From Bacteroidota bacterium (GTDB lineage: Bacteria > Bacteroidota > Ignavibacteria > Kapaibacteriales > UBA2268), in the NCBI GenBank assembly GCA_004322215.1, contig SCSM01000006.1, positions 1 to 64,000 of the forward strand: a stretch of DNA of 64,000 bases. The letters run 5' to 3'. This document shows positions 30,901-39,994 of the stretch, in pieces; the stretch's first letter is position 1, and every line of letters starts with the position of its first letter. The translations under genes and the position numbers were made by a program. The notes beneath the pieces were generated by a model. It was not told the DNA's origin, ran no database searches, and saw only the letters and a list, made by a program, of their open reading frames with translations.

Positions 30901-31288
30901 AGTTAAAGGTCATTATGATTCTACGGGTGTTTTAATTACAAACGGACAAAATAATAATATAAAGGTTCCTTATGGACAGGGTTGGCTTGGTTTCGGAAAC
31001 GGGAATGGTTTTTATGGCAGCAATACTGAAGACTTTATCGAAGATGCAAGCTGGGTTCGTTTAAGAGAAATAAGCGTATCTTATCAATTACCAAAATCAA
31101 TTGTTGAATCAACTCCATTTTCAGATATTATTATTACTTTCACCGGAAGAAATTTATGGTTGAGCACAAAATATAAAGGAATTGACCCCGAAACAAATTT
31201 GATGGGTGCATTTAATGCGCAGGGATTAGATTATTTCAATATGCCCGGTACGAGGACGTATAACATTTCGCTGAATGTTAAGTTCTGA
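27953..31288 (+). CDS. SusC/RagA-type TonB-dependent outer membrane transporter
   Basis: This 1111-residue protein has a signal peptide (residues 1-21), a carboxypeptidase-regulatory-like domain at ~25-98 (GKISSDKGEALTGVTVMVKG), a plug domain at ~115-235 with 'VVVTAIGLEREKKSLGYSV', 'IRGISSI' and 'SVLKGPAATALYGIRAASG', and a 22-strand barrel to the C-terminal 'YNISLNVKF'. It should import a bulky nutrient across the outer membrane using TonB energy. It stands directly before a SusD partner. No glycoside hydrolase, peptidase or sigma/anti-sigma pair is next to it, so the ligand cannot be guessed. Confidence 0.95.
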   Translation: MKKFFVYLIALSIVLVGTLTAQDRQISGKISSDKGEALTGVTVMVKGTAIGTFTKSDGTYKLSVPKTARTLIFKRLGVKTKELSIGSNDVINVTMEEDKILMDEVVVTAIGLEREKKSLGYSVEEVGGKIISESRTTNILNSLTGKVAGVQVTNSSGTPGAASYIKIRGISSITGENQPLFVIDGVPIDNTMSYSGNPDDGNNNLLEGVNYSNRAIDINPDDIESVSVLKGPAATALYGIRAASGAIIITTKKGTMSEGEPINVSFSATSTFEEVNKMPEMQDKYAQGQLVDAAGKRMGQNGFNVNTAVPTYRGPGKHESLSWGPPLTGLSWDGQPNIYDKNGNIVLNSDPSAVKPVTPYDNIGNFFQMGSTYTESLNMAGGTEFGSYFFSLSNSTSKGIIPMSTFDRTTVRITGEAKISSRLKASGSMSYSNSGGTRIQTGSNTSGVMLGLVRTPCTFDNSNGFGKDGASNPEAYMYLDNNTQRTYRGVGFYGAPYGYYDNPFWTVNRNTFKDNVDRFIGYFQTNYYVAEWLDIMYRLGADIYSDKRKMDFSIGSSNVPAGQIQDHQLFNSDINSDLILTFTQKITDDLFAKFLLGNNMYQSKGTSIYVQGDGLKNFGFYYLSNASSEISRQSSSTLRRLAFYGDLTLDYKSMIYLNGTLRNEMSTTLPEANNSFWYGAGNLSFVFTEAFKDVMQGSALSFGKLRFNYAIVGKDAPLFSTTTPYIPPTYADGWTSGISFPILKTVGYATGDVLGNDKLKPEKTTSFEVGVDLSFFDNLFGLNLTYYSSKSVDQIFNVPISATSGYWRKVMNAGEISNNGFEAVLTATPVNSNNFKWDFAINFSTYKNMVDKLADGVENIFLGGFEGSSIRAVAGKPYGSIFGFGWLRDANGNVVINDDPNTSEYGYPILDPLEKDFGSANPDWLMGIRNTLTWEGLSFSFLLDFKQGGVLWDGTRGALYYFGTSKDTEIRTSDLDSNHVFTGVKGHYDSTGVLITNGQNNNIKVPYGQGWLGFGNGNGFYGSNTEDFIEDASWVRLREISVSYQLPKSIVESTPFSDIIITFTGRNLWLSTKYKGIDPETNLMGAFNAQGLDYFNMPGTRTYNISLNVKF

Positions 31289-31329
31289 TTAATTAGTAAA
31301 TGTATTATTAATAATAAAGAAGAAAAATT

Positions 31330-32688
31330 ATGAAAACAAAATTGTATAGTTTACTGATAATATCAATAATATTCCTTGCATCCTGCGGTAAATGGATTGA
31401 TACGGGCTTGAATACTGACCCAACTTTACCAAATGATGCTACACTGAATGTTCTGTTACCTACATTGCAGGCAGGTACAGCTTATGTACTTGGAGGAGAC
31501 ATTGACAGATTTACTGCATTGTTTACTCAGCACATAACAGGAACATCCAGACAACATCTTGGCCTTTATAGATATCAGGTTACCGAATCGGATATTAATA
31601 ATGCCTGGGTTACAATGTATAGTGGACCGATGATGGATATGTATGTAATGATTAACAAAGCAAGGGAAAACGGCTCACCCCATTATCTGGGTATTGCCGA
31701 AGTTATGATGGCTTACTCACTTGGATTTTGGACTGATATCCTGGGAGATATTCCCTATTCTGAATGTTTCCAAGGCGACAAAAATTTAAGACCAAAATAT
31801 GATACACAATCCGAGATTTACACATCCATTCAGAAGTTATTAGATTCTGCTATTGTTCATTTAGGTGCATCTTCAAGCAATTTTTCACCGGCAGAAGATG
31901 ATTTTATTTATTCCGGTGATTTAGCCTTATGGACAAAAGCGGCATATACTCTGAAAGCAAGATTTTACCTCCATGTGAAGGAATTCAATTTAGCATTAAC
32001 AGCATTGACAAATGGTATTTCTTCAAATGCAGAAGATATGAGGTTTACATTTGGTTCAGCAGAAACTGAAGCTAATCCCTGGTATCAGTTTGTAACTCAA
32101 CGTGGCGATATTTCCATGGGTGAACCCTTGATGACAGTGATGAATAATCTGAATGACCCAAGAAGACCTGCTTATGCTGAATTAGACGATAGTAGTAAGT
32201 ATTCTCCTAATTCTCCACTTGGTGCATATTACTCATCTATCAATTCACCTGTTGAATTTGTTACTTATGCAGAAGCAAAATTCATCGAATCTGAATGTAG
32301 GTTTTATAATAATGATAAACCGGGTGCTTACACTGCTTATACAGATGCTATCACTTCATCAATTCAGAAATATATACCAAATGCCGATGTTGCGGGATAT
32401 TTAGCACAGGCTGCCGTTGGTGTCGGTGATGCAAATTTAACGGTTCAGAACATCATGGACCAGAAGTATATTGCAATGTACACACAGTATGAAAGCTGGG
32501 TTGATTGGCGGAGAACCGGATTCCCAAGCTTGAATCCAACGACAGGTACTCAAATCATAAGAAGATTTCCCTATCCTCAATCAGAAAGATTATTCAACTT
32601 CGGCAGTTTGTCTGCTGTACAGGGTTATTCCCAGGCGACATCATTCATGTTTACAAAAGTTTGGTGGGATAAAATGTGGAATCCATGA
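31330..32688 (+). CDS. SusD/RagB-type nutrient-binding outer membrane lipoprotein
   Basis: This 452-residue lipoprotein (lipobox IIFLASC, Cys19) matches the SusD-like_2 branch, with 'LNTDPTLPNDATLNVLLPTL', 'MMAYSLGFWTDILGDIPYSE' and the C-terminal 'RRTGFPSLNPT.....RRFPYP' pattern. It binds the nutrient on the cell surface and acts as the lid of the SusC channel. It starts 41 nt after SusC and ends in a strong terminator, so the two form one operon. Confidence 0.93.
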   Translation: MKTKLYSLLIISIIFLASCGKWIDTGLNTDPTLPNDATLNVLLPTLQAGTAYVLGGDIDRFTALFTQHITGTSRQHLGLYRYQVTESDINNAWVTMYSGPMMDMYVMINKARENGSPHYLGIAEVMMAYSLGFWTDILGDIPYSECFQGDKNLRPKYDTQSEIYTSIQKLLDSAIVHLGASSSNFSPAEDDFIYSGDLALWTKAAYTLKARFYLHVKEFNLALTALTNGISSNAEDMRFTFGSAETEANPWYQFVTQRGDISMGEPLMTVMNNLNDPRRPAYAELDDSSKYSPNSPLGAYYSSINSPVEFVTYAEAKFIESECRFYNNDKPGAYTAYTDAITSSIQKYIPNADVAGYLAQAAVGVGDANLTVQNIMDQKYIAMYTQYESWVDWRRTGFPSLNPTTGTQIIRRFPYPQSERLFNFGSLSAVQGYSQATSFMFTKVWWDKMWNP

Positions 32689-32729
32689 GAAAATAATTAA
32701 AATTAGAAAATTAATTATTGATAATTATA

Positions 32730-32772
32730 AAGCGGCTTAATATTACTTATTTTATTAAGCCGCTTTTTTTTT
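32730..32772 (+). terminator. Rho-independent terminator after SusD gene
   Basis: A perfect 13-bp stem AAGCGGCTTAATA (32730-32742) and TATTAAGCCGCTT (32753-32765) has a 10-base loop and a following T run. It closes the SusCD operon just before the ComB-like gene. Confidence 0.92.
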
Positions 32773-32783
32773 ATGTTTGAAGT

Positions 32784-33548
32784 ATGAAAATAAAAACTTT
32801 AATATCAAATACTGAAATTGTAACGACAGGTCTGAGTATTGACTCTACAATTGTAGTTGTTATTGATGTACTGAGAGCAAGTTCAACAATATGTGCTGCG
32901 CTGTATTACGGAGCAAAAGAGATAATTCCTTGCAGGACAATTGAAAAAGCGAAAGAAATTTATAATAATTATCCAATAGGTACTGTATTGCTTTGTGGCG
33001 AAAGGAATGGAGTAAAGCCAAGGGGATTTGATTTAGGCAACTCCCCTGCTGAATTTACAAAAGAAATTGTCGAAAATAAATCATTGATTATGACAACTAC
33101 TAATTGCACAAATGCAATCTCGAAATTAAAGAATAAAAAAAATATTTTTATGGCATGCTTTTCTAATTTCACTTCGGTTATTGAGTTAATAAGAAGTAAA
33201 TTAGATAATAAGGACATTGATTTAATGTTTGTATGTGCCGGTGATAATGGGAATAAATCTCTTGAAGATACTGTATGTTCGGGTGCATATATCAATTCCA
33301 TTGTAAACAGGTATGATAATTGCTACTTAAATGAGGAAAGCCAATTAGCATTGAATACATTTTCGGATGTAAAAAATAACTTAAAAGAAGCATTTTATAA
33401 TTCTGAGCATGGAAAATTACTGAGGAAATTAGGATTTCAAATGGATATTGATTTGGCAATGAAATATGATTTATTTCCGGTAGTACCTTTTTATAAATAC
33501 GGGAGAATAATCCCAATTAGTCCCTCTTTCTATAAAGGGGATAAATAA
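32784..33548 (+). CDS. comB: 2-phosphosulfolactate phosphatase family protein (ComB-like)
   Basis: This 254-residue protein matches ComB, with 'VVVIDVLRASSTICAAL', 'LCGERNGVKPRGFDLGNSP' and 'IMTTTNCTNAI'. ComB removes phosphate from 2-phosphosulfolactate, a step of coenzyme M synthesis in methanogens; in bacteria its role is unclear and may involve sulfolactate. No other coenzyme M gene (comA, comC, comDE) is visible nearby. The last residues (PISPSFYKGDK) are encoded by a copy of the dispersed palindromic repeat described at 33511. The symbol comB here is the phosphatase and not the competence gene of the same name. Confidence 0.85.
   Translation: MKIKTLISNTEIVTTGLSIDSTIVVVIDVLRASSTICAALYYGAKEIIPCRTIEKAKEIYNNYPIGTVLLCGERNGVKPRGFDLGNSPAEFTKEIVENKSLIMTTTNCTNAISKLKNKKNIFMACFSNFTSVIELIRSKLDNKDIDLMFVCAGDNGNKSLEDTVCSGAYINSIVNRYDNCYLNEESQLALNTFSDVKNNLKEAFYNSEHGKLLRKLGFQMDIDLAMKYDLFPVVPFYKYGRIIPISPSFYKGDK
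33511..33542 (+). repeat. PPFxKG-type palindromic repeat, copy A (3' end of ComB-like gene)
   Basis: The sequence ATTAGTCCCTCTTT-CTAT-AAAGGGGA matches the pattern shared with copies at 49567 and 55091-55153. Here it encodes the last residues of the ComB-like protein and supplies its end. Confidence 0.6.
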
Positions 33549-33621
33549 AAGGATTTGAAAGTTAATAAAAAAGTTGTTATATTTCGATACTTACATTGCA
33601 GCATAATGACGGAGTTTGAGA

Positions 33622-36489
33622 ATGAGAACAGTTTACAAGGATGCAGAAGTGCATCAGGGTACGCCTAAGCGTACAATTGGAGGTTTTACAAAAACCACAT
33701 CAAATATTAATCCCCGTACTGAGATTGGCGGTGCAAAATCGAATATTTCCCAAAAAGCTATTTCAAAGGGAGAAGCTTCTAAATTTAAAACAACACCAAA
33801 AGGAATGTGGCAATTCCGCTTAATTGGCGTACTTTTATTCATATTCTCTGCCCTATTGACAATTAGCTTAATATCATACACACCTAAAGATGAAATTAAC
33901 TCCCAAATAGGGATGAGTGATATTTGGGGAATAATTACAGGAAATAGTTCAGTATATGCGAAAATCGGAATGATAAGTAATTGGCTGGGAGTCGCAGGAG
34001 CAATACTTTCTAACTTCTTGTTTACATATACGCTTGGATTTGTAATTATTTTATTACCGGCTATTCTGACATTGTGGGGATTGGATTTATTCAAATCATA
34101 TTCTATCAGCGAAAGAACGATAAAATTAACTATAATATATTTTGTTTTCGGATTAATGTTCTCTGCGACATTCGGTACATTTTCATTATTCGGATGGTTC
34201 CCTGATTTATCGAGACAATGGTACGGTGCAGTCGGTGAATTCACTGCACGTTTAACAAATAACCTTATCGGGAAAATTGCAGGACTTTCGCTTTATTTAG
34301 CCGCAATGATTTTGACTATAGTTATTACATTCAAAATTGCATTAAAAGATGCATTAAAGGAGGCGGGTGTTTTCTTCAGTCCAGTTAGTTCAAAATTAAA
34401 ACCGGTATTTGGAAAAGTTACAGATACGGTAAGTTCAGAGTTGGATAAGTTTGCTTATAAGACTGTCGAACAATCCGAAAAATTAAATATTGAAAATCTA
34501 GTACCGTTCGGGAAAAATACTCAATATCATTCATCGAATCCACAAAATGTTTCTCCTGCTTTAGGAATAACAAATGATGAAGAAAGGATAATTCCGTCTG
34601 AGCCAGATGAGCCGGTCAGAATAATAAGAAGAAATTTAGGTATTGATGTAAATAAATTTCATAATTCATCAAACGAAGATTTAAATATTTCACTTAAAAC
34701 ACAAATAAGCAATTTTTCGAATATTCAAAGTTATATCAGTAATAGTGAAAAAGTTGAAAATAAAATAAATAGAGATAATGAAGTTAATATAATAACAAAT
34801 TATAAACCAATAAGTCATGATATAAAATCCGAGCAATCTGTAAATGAACTACTCGAAAAGCTGAAATCTGACCTTGTAGCCAAACATATTTTGATCGATG
34901 AGGAAACACCGGCTAATGAAAAGCCATTAACCATTGAAGTAAATGAATTACCTGTTGAAACAAAAGTCGAGATTGATTTTCATAATCCGTTAAGCACTTC
35001 AATACATGATGAAAAGATAAAATACAAAAAACCATCATTGGATTTTCTTGATGAAGAGGAAGAGATTACAAAAGTAAACGATGAAGAACTAAAAATAAAT
35101 GCAAAAATATTGCAGGAAAAGCTCGAAACTTTTAAAATATTCATTCAGAATCTTAGTGTTACACCGGGTCCGGTTGTTACAATGTACGAATTTGTTCCTG
35201 CACCTGGTATAAAAATCAGTAAAATTGAAAGTTATGCCGATGACATAGCGATGGCATTGAAAGCAAGAGGAATCCGTGTTCTTGCACCTATTCCCGGGAA
35301 GGGAACTGTTGGTATTGAAATTCCCAATCACAAACCATCGCTGGTTCGGCTTGGGAGTGTGATTAGATCGAATAAATTCCAGCAAAGCGATTTCAAACTT
35401 CCGATAGCACTGGGCAAAACAATTTCAGGCGAAGTTTACATGACTGATTTGACGAGAATGCCCCACTTGCTTATTGCCGGTTCAACCGGCTCAGGCAAGA
35501 GTGTAGGAATTAATTCGATTATTACATCGCTAATATATAAACTTCATCCGAAAGATTTGAAGTTCGTTATTATTGACCCGAAGAAAGTTGAGCTAAGGCA
35601 GTACTCGGCATTGAAGAATCATTTCCTTGCAATATCTCCCGATATTAATGAGCCAATAATCACAAGTTCCGAAGATGCTGTAATTGCATTAAAGGCAATC
35701 TGTGCAGAAATGGATTTGAGGTATGACATACTCGCTGAAGTCGGACAAAGAAACATATTTGAATATAACAGGAAGGTAGCTGAAGGAAAAATCAAGACAG
35801 AAGACGGAAAGGTTTACCGCGAAATGCCTTTCATTGTTTTAATAATTGATGAATTGGCTGATTTGATGCTTACATCTGCGAAAGAGGTCGAATCACCGAT
35901 TATAAGATTGGCTCAGCTTGCGAGGGCTGTCGGCATTCATCTTGTATTAGCAACCCAAAGACCTTCAGTTGATGTTATTACAGGAATCATAAAAGCTAAC
36001 TTCCCAGCAAGAATTTCATATCTTGTAGCTTCGAGAGTAGATTCTCGTACAATATTGGATGATGGAGGAGCCGAACAATTACTTGGTAACGGCGATATGC
36101 TTTTTCTACCAAGCGGTTCTCCAAAACCTATCAGGATACAGAATGCATTCATTAGCACTGAGGAAGTCGAAAGGATTTGCGAATCATTGGAAAAGCAAAA
36201 GGGCTACTCACAGCCATATATGCTGCCAAGTTTAGTGGACAAAGGCATTCGTGCCGATAAGCTCTCAAAGGAGGATTGCGACCCATTATTCGAAGAAGCA
36301 GCACGGCTAGTCATCCGTCATCAACAAGGTTCAATCTCGATGCTTCAGAGAAGGCTTAAAATCGGCTTTGCAAGAGCAGGAAAAATAATTGATGAACTTG
36401 AAGTTATGGGTGTAGTAGGTCCTTCGGATGGTAGCAAAGCCCGTTCAGTGATTATGGATAGTGAAAGCGAACTGGAAGCTGTATTGTAA
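33622..36489 (+). CDS. ftsK: DNA translocase FtsK
   Basis: The start is placed at ATG 33622, with GGAG at 33611-33614, rather than at the upstream TTG. The 955-residue protein has four membrane helices at ~65-235, a long polar linker to ~470, and the RecA-like motor domain with Walker A GSTGSGKS at 620-627 (Lys626) and Walker B FIVLIIDELADLM. It ends in a winged-helix gamma domain (~890-945, 'RRLKIGFARAGKIIDELE') that reads KOPS-like polar sequences. It pumps chromosome termini through the closing septum and activates XerCD. Confidence 0.95.
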   Translation: MRTVYKDAEVHQGTPKRTIGGFTKTTSNINPRTEIGGAKSNISQKAISKGEASKFKTTPKGMWQFRLIGVLLFIFSALLTISLISYTPKDEINSQIGMSDIWGIITGNSSVYAKIGMISNWLGVAGAILSNFLFTYTLGFVIILLPAILTLWGLDLFKSYSISERTIKLTIIYFVFGLMFSATFGTFSLFGWFPDLSRQWYGAVGEFTARLTNNLIGKIAGLSLYLAAMILTIVITFKIALKDALKEAGVFFSPVSSKLKPVFGKVTDTVSSELDKFAYKTVEQSEKLNIENLVPFGKNTQYHSSNPQNVSPALGITNDEERIIPSEPDEPVRIIRRNLGIDVNKFHNSSNEDLNISLKTQISNFSNIQSYISNSEKVENKINRDNEVNIITNYKPISHDIKSEQSVNELLEKLKSDLVAKHILIDEETPANEKPLTIEVNELPVETKVEIDFHNPLSTSIHDEKIKYKKPSLDFLDEEEEITKVNDEELKINAKILQEKLETFKIFIQNLSVTPGPVVTMYEFVPAPGIKISKIESYADDIAMALKARGIRVLAPIPGKGTVGIEIPNHKPSLVRLGSVIRSNKFQQSDFKLPIALGKTISGEVYMTDLTRMPHLLIAGSTGSGKSVGINSIITSLIYKLHPKDLKFVIIDPKKVELRQYSALKNHFLAISPDINEPIITSSEDAVIALKAICAEMDLRYDILAEVGQRNIFEYNRKVAEGKIKTEDGKVYREMPFIVLIIDELADLMLTSAKEVESPIIRLAQLARAVGIHLVLATQRPSVDVITGIIKANFPARISYLVASRVDSRTILDDGGAEQLLGNGDMLFLPSGSPKPIRIQNAFISTEEVERICESLEKQKGYSQPYMLPSLVDKGIRADKLSKEDCDPLFEEAARLVIRHQQGSISMLQRRLKIGFARAGKIIDELEVMGVVGPSDGSKARSVIMDSESELEAVL

Positions 36490-37122
36490 TTTTTATATTG
36501 AAAATCATTAGTCATAGCTTTATCACTTGCGATGAAACGAAGAATATAAATCCCGCTTGGCTCCAATGACAAATCAAAAGAAAATTGCGACATACCTGCT
36601 ACAGTCTGTAAATTTGAAATAATCCTACCATCAATACTACAAAGCATAACTGATTGTACATCAATATCAGCTTTTTTTGTTACAAGCAACAAACTACCAA
36701 TTTGCTGTGTATAAAATAATTGTCTGCTTCTTCGTAGGATGTTGGTTCGTTGCCGTTGTCTGTGTAATCTTCGAGAACAGCTTTTGATGATTGGACATCG
36801 AAGTTGAGATTTTGGGTATATTTGTAACTATTCGGATCGTAAATGAGTATAGTGAAATTCCTGGCTTCAATACTGCCTTGAGTCAGATATGCAGTTTGAT
36901 TTTCTTTAATTTCTGTTAATGAAGTAACTTTAAGAGAAAAGGCAATTGGTTTTAAATTGCATCCATCATAAAAGAGAATATAAAAATATTATCGTATTTG
37001 AATCAATAAACCAAATTTTAATTTCTTTATTAAAGGATTCACCAGAATAATAGATAGGTAGAGTCTGAGTCTGCTTCGCATTCAGATAAATAATAAAAAA
37101 GAGTAATGAAATAAATATCATG
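36490..37122 (-). pseudogene. Broken T9SS-sorted secreted protein gene (two frameshifts)
   Basis: Three frames must be joined to read one protein. From ATG 37122 a signal peptide (MIFISLLFFIIYLNA) leads to 'LPIYYSGESFNKEIKIWFID' and then a TGA. A second frame continues with FYILFYDGCNLKPIAFSLKV and on to 'LEDYTDNGNEPTSYEEADNY'. A third frame gives 'YTQQIGSLLLVTKKADIDVQ' and 'EPSGIYILRFIASDK', a T9SS type A sorting domain. Its end runs into the 3' end of ftsK on the other strand, so the natural stop also seems lost. It was probably a small surface protein like its minus-strand neighbours. Confidence 0.72.
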
Positions 37123-37154
37123 TATTATGATTTGGTATTGAGCATACATTAAAC

Positions 37155-38474
37155 CTAATTTAATTTAACAAAAGATAATGAATATAGTCGGTCTTTTTCT
37201 TTTAATAATATAAAATAAAGACCATTTGACAAAGAGGAAACATCTACTTCATAATTGTTAATATTTTCTTTAATCCAATTATTTGGAATTTTTATTTCTA
37301 AACCAAAATAATTGATTAATTTTAATTCTGAACAATTATTTAAATAATTACTTATGAAAACTGAATGGCTTGTAGGATTTGGATATAATTTCATACTATC
37401 ATAATAATTTTTATTTTTTTCATAAACTGCATTTGGTGAAGGTATATATTTAATTATTCCATCACTGTAAGTTCCAATCCAAATATTCCCTTTATCATCT
37501 GGCTTAATTACTTTTATTAATGGACTGTGTAAATTATTAGAATCACCAACAAAGGGAAGTCTTATTGTATCTAAATTTTCTGAATCTGAAATCCTTATTA
37601 TATAGCTCAAAGGATTTCCTGTCGGATTCCATAAATCGGAAATAGCTCCTATCCATATATTTCCTGAATTATCTTCAACAATATTTTGAATGAAATCAAA
37701 AACACCGCCGGTATACAATGAATTTGTACTGTCAAAGATTTTCCAATCATTATTAATTTTCTGTATAGCTATTTGAGTATTGTTTGCTAAAATTAATTTT
37801 CCCGTTGAGCTTACGTTGAACTCTCCGATTACAGGTAATTGTGTTTCATCATAAAATATCTGGTTATCTTCATTAAACTTAACTATACCTATAGGCGCTG
37901 AAGAGGAAGTATTACCTGCAACATACCAGATATTTCCAAATTTATCATAGCTAATTGAACGCTCAAAATTATGAGCAGAAGGCAATCCAAAATCCTTTAT
38001 CAAGTCATATTTTTTTATACTGTCATTCACAATTTTATTTAAAAATCTACCACTATTAAACCAAATGATATTATTAGAATCGCATAATATTCCATTTAGA
38101 TTCAAATATTTATTATCCTGGTTGTTTAATAAACTCCAATTAATATTATCATATTTTAAAATATCATCTTCAGTCGCACACCATAAGTTCTCATTGCTAT
38201 CAAGGCAAATTGCCCTGACTTGCCAGGATGTATCGGATTGAATTGTTGTATTTGTATTATCAAAGTGCTGCCAGTTTATTCCATCATATATATCTATACC
38301 GTAATAAGAACCGAAATAAATAATTCCATTTTGAGCTATGACTATATCAGTAATATGTTTTCTGGAAACACTACCATCAGTATTCGCAGTAAAATAAACC
38401 CACTGGCCATCGATTGAATAAGAGTTTATGAAAGTAACAAATATTAATATAAATTGAATAATTATCTTTAACAT
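37155..38474 (-). CDS. T9SS-sorted protein with two-component-regulator-type propeller repeats
   Basis: This 439-residue protein has a signal peptide (MLKIIIQFILIFVTFINSYS), then propeller repeats of the type 'D..GNIWIGt.sdGi.ky' (for example 'SNENLWCATEDDILKYD' and 'KGNIWIGTYSDGIIKY'), and ends in a T9SS type A sorting domain ('LYPNPTSHSVFISNYLNN', 'LSNGLYFILLKEK'). The propeller is the kind found in the sensor part of hybrid two-component systems, but no signalling domain follows. It is a secreted or surface-bound propeller of unknown partner. Confidence 0.82.
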   Translation of the reverse strand: MLKIIIQFILIFVTFINSYSIDGQWVYFTANTDGSVSRKHITDIVIAQNGIIYFGSYYGIDIYDGINWQHFDNTNTTIQSDTSWQVRAICLDSNENLWCATEDDILKYDNINWSLLNNQDNKYLNLNGILCDSNNIIWFNSGRFLNKIVNDSIKKYDLIKDFGLPSAHNFERSISYDKFGNIWYVAGNTSSSAPIGIVKFNEDNQIFYDETQLPVIGEFNVSSTGKLILANNTQIAIQKINNDWKIFDSTNSLYTGGVFDFIQNIVEDNSGNIWIGAISDLWNPTGNPLSYIIRISDSENLDTIRLPFVGDSNNLHSPLIKVIKPDDKGNIWIGTYSDGIIKYIPSPNAVYEKNKNYYDSMKLYPNPTSHSVFISNYLNNCSELKLINYFGLEIKIPNNWIKENINNYEVDVSSLSNGLYFILLKEKDRLYSLSFVKLN

Positions 38475-38518
38475 TTTTCACCTAATAAATAATTATTAAA
38501 ATTTTATTAATTGAAATT

Positions 38519-39973
38519 CTAAATCTTCACAAACTTAACTATACTATCACCTATTCTCACAAAATAAACTCCCACACATAGTCCGCTGACATCTATTCTA
38601 TCTTTGTATTCTGTTTCAATTATTTTGTTACCTAGTATAGAAAAGATTTCTACCTTATTAATTTCCTTGTTTGATTTCAAAAACAAATAATTATAAACAG
38701 GATTTGGATATAGAGATATATTTTCTTGGGAGTCATTAAATAATTCATTTACAGATGTCGGAGACAAAAATACTTTAGCAAGATAAAGATTCGTATCAGT
38801 TCTCCCATAAACTAAATAATTATTATCAATTATTTCTATAATATCCATAATATAATTATTTTTATCTATACTTTTATTCCATATAAGTTCATTTGGCAAC
38901 AGTTCTCCATTTTCATTAATTTCAACAATACAAAATTTTGTATTACTCGAAAATTGAGTTGTATCATCCCAAGTATCCTTTTTTGTTGAACCTAACAATA
39001 AAAACGATTTACCATTTTTAATCTCAACAATGCTTCTATCAATATAGGTTGTGGAATCTACTTTATATTCTTTGTTCCACAAAACTTTACCATTAGTATC
39101 TACTTTTAAAATGGCTATGCTTTTATTTAAAGTAGCATAATATGAGCTAATATCCTGATATGAACGGCCTAATAATATATATTCTTTACTTTTTGTTTCA
39201 AGTATCTTGAAAAGGTTAAGATACTTCCCTTCAATTTCTAACTTTGTCTTCCAAACTGTTTTTCCATTTTTATCAATACATCTAATATATGAATATTCTT
39301 CTCCCCATTGATATGTCGAAGCATGTCTTGTAAGAACAATAAAAACATTATTTTTTGTTAATACAATATCAGAAAAAGCGAAAATTGGTGTTTCATTGAA
39401 ATCTAAATCAGTAATTATTGTTTTTACGTATCTGCAATTAGTATCAAATTCAAGTATTCTAAACGAATGTAACATATATGAAGCAACATAATACTTATTG
39501 TTTTGTGGAAGTATTACACCACCTAAAAATGAAGAAGAGTCATTATTTTTGTCATAAAACTCATTTAAAAAAGAACCACTATCCGATAGCGTGTATTTTA
39601 AAAGATAATTGATTTGAACAATGTCTTGCGGAGATACTGCATAAGGTGTAAAAGTCCCAATTATATTTAAATAATTATCGTTTATTTTAAATAATTGAAT
39701 ATTTACTGGTTTTTCTTTAATTATTTCATACTTCCAGATGAATTCACCATCTTTATCAAGTTTAATAATTCCTGAATTTCTAAATAGATTTTTTGGATTG
39801 AGTCCATTATAGGTTAAAAAAATAAGATTGTCAAAAACAGATACATTGTAAGGCATTAAACTAATTAAACTATCTGACGAGAATACCTTTTCCCAGATTA
39901 CATTATTGTTTGAATATAGTTTGGAAGAAAAAACAAAGAAAATAATACAGGTAATAATTATTAGATTTTTCAT
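38519..39973 (-). CDS. T9SS-sorted secreted protein, probable beta-propeller
   Basis: This 484-residue protein has a signal peptide (MKNLIIITCIIFFVFSSKLYS), many short strand-turn units with 'DKDGEFIWKYEI', 'DKNGKTVWKTKL' and 'DTNGKVLWNKEYKV' (W every ~45-90 residues, as in PQQ-like or SBBP-like propellers), and a T9SS type A sorting domain at the end ('LYPNPVYNYLFLKSNKEINK', 'VGVYFVRIGD'). No catalytic motif was seen. It follows the 131-residue gene by 21 nt and precedes the previous gene by 44 nt, suggesting one operon. Confidence 0.82.
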   Translation of the reverse strand: MKNLIIITCIIFFVFSSKLYSNNNVIWEKVFSSDSLISLMPYNVSVFDNLIFLTYNGLNPKNLFRNSGIIKLDKDGEFIWKYEIIKEKPVNIQLFKINDNYLNIIGTFTPYAVSPQDIVQINYLLKYTLSDSGSFLNEFYDKNNDSSSFLGGVILPQNNKYYVASYMLHSFRILEFDTNCRYVKTIITDLDFNETPIFAFSDIVLTKNNVFIVLTRHASTYQWGEEYSYIRCIDKNGKTVWKTKLEIEGKYLNLFKILETKSKEYILLGRSYQDISSYYATLNKSIAILKVDTNGKVLWNKEYKVDSTTYIDRSIVEIKNGKSFLLLGSTKKDTWDDTTQFSSNTKFCIVEINENGELLPNELIWNKSIDKNNYIMDIIEIIDNNYLVYGRTDTNLYLAKVFLSPTSVNELFNDSQENISLYPNPVYNYLFLKSNKEINKVEIFSILGNKIIETEYKDRIDVSGLCVGVYFVRIGDSIVKFVKI

Positions 39974-39994
39974 AGTTTTAACTCCTTATAAAAA

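Noticed and set aside
36345..36692. A 115-codon minus-strand frame across the end of ftsK
   Set aside because: Only its first part is meaningful (a T9SS sorting domain from the broken gene); the rest is antisense to ftsK.
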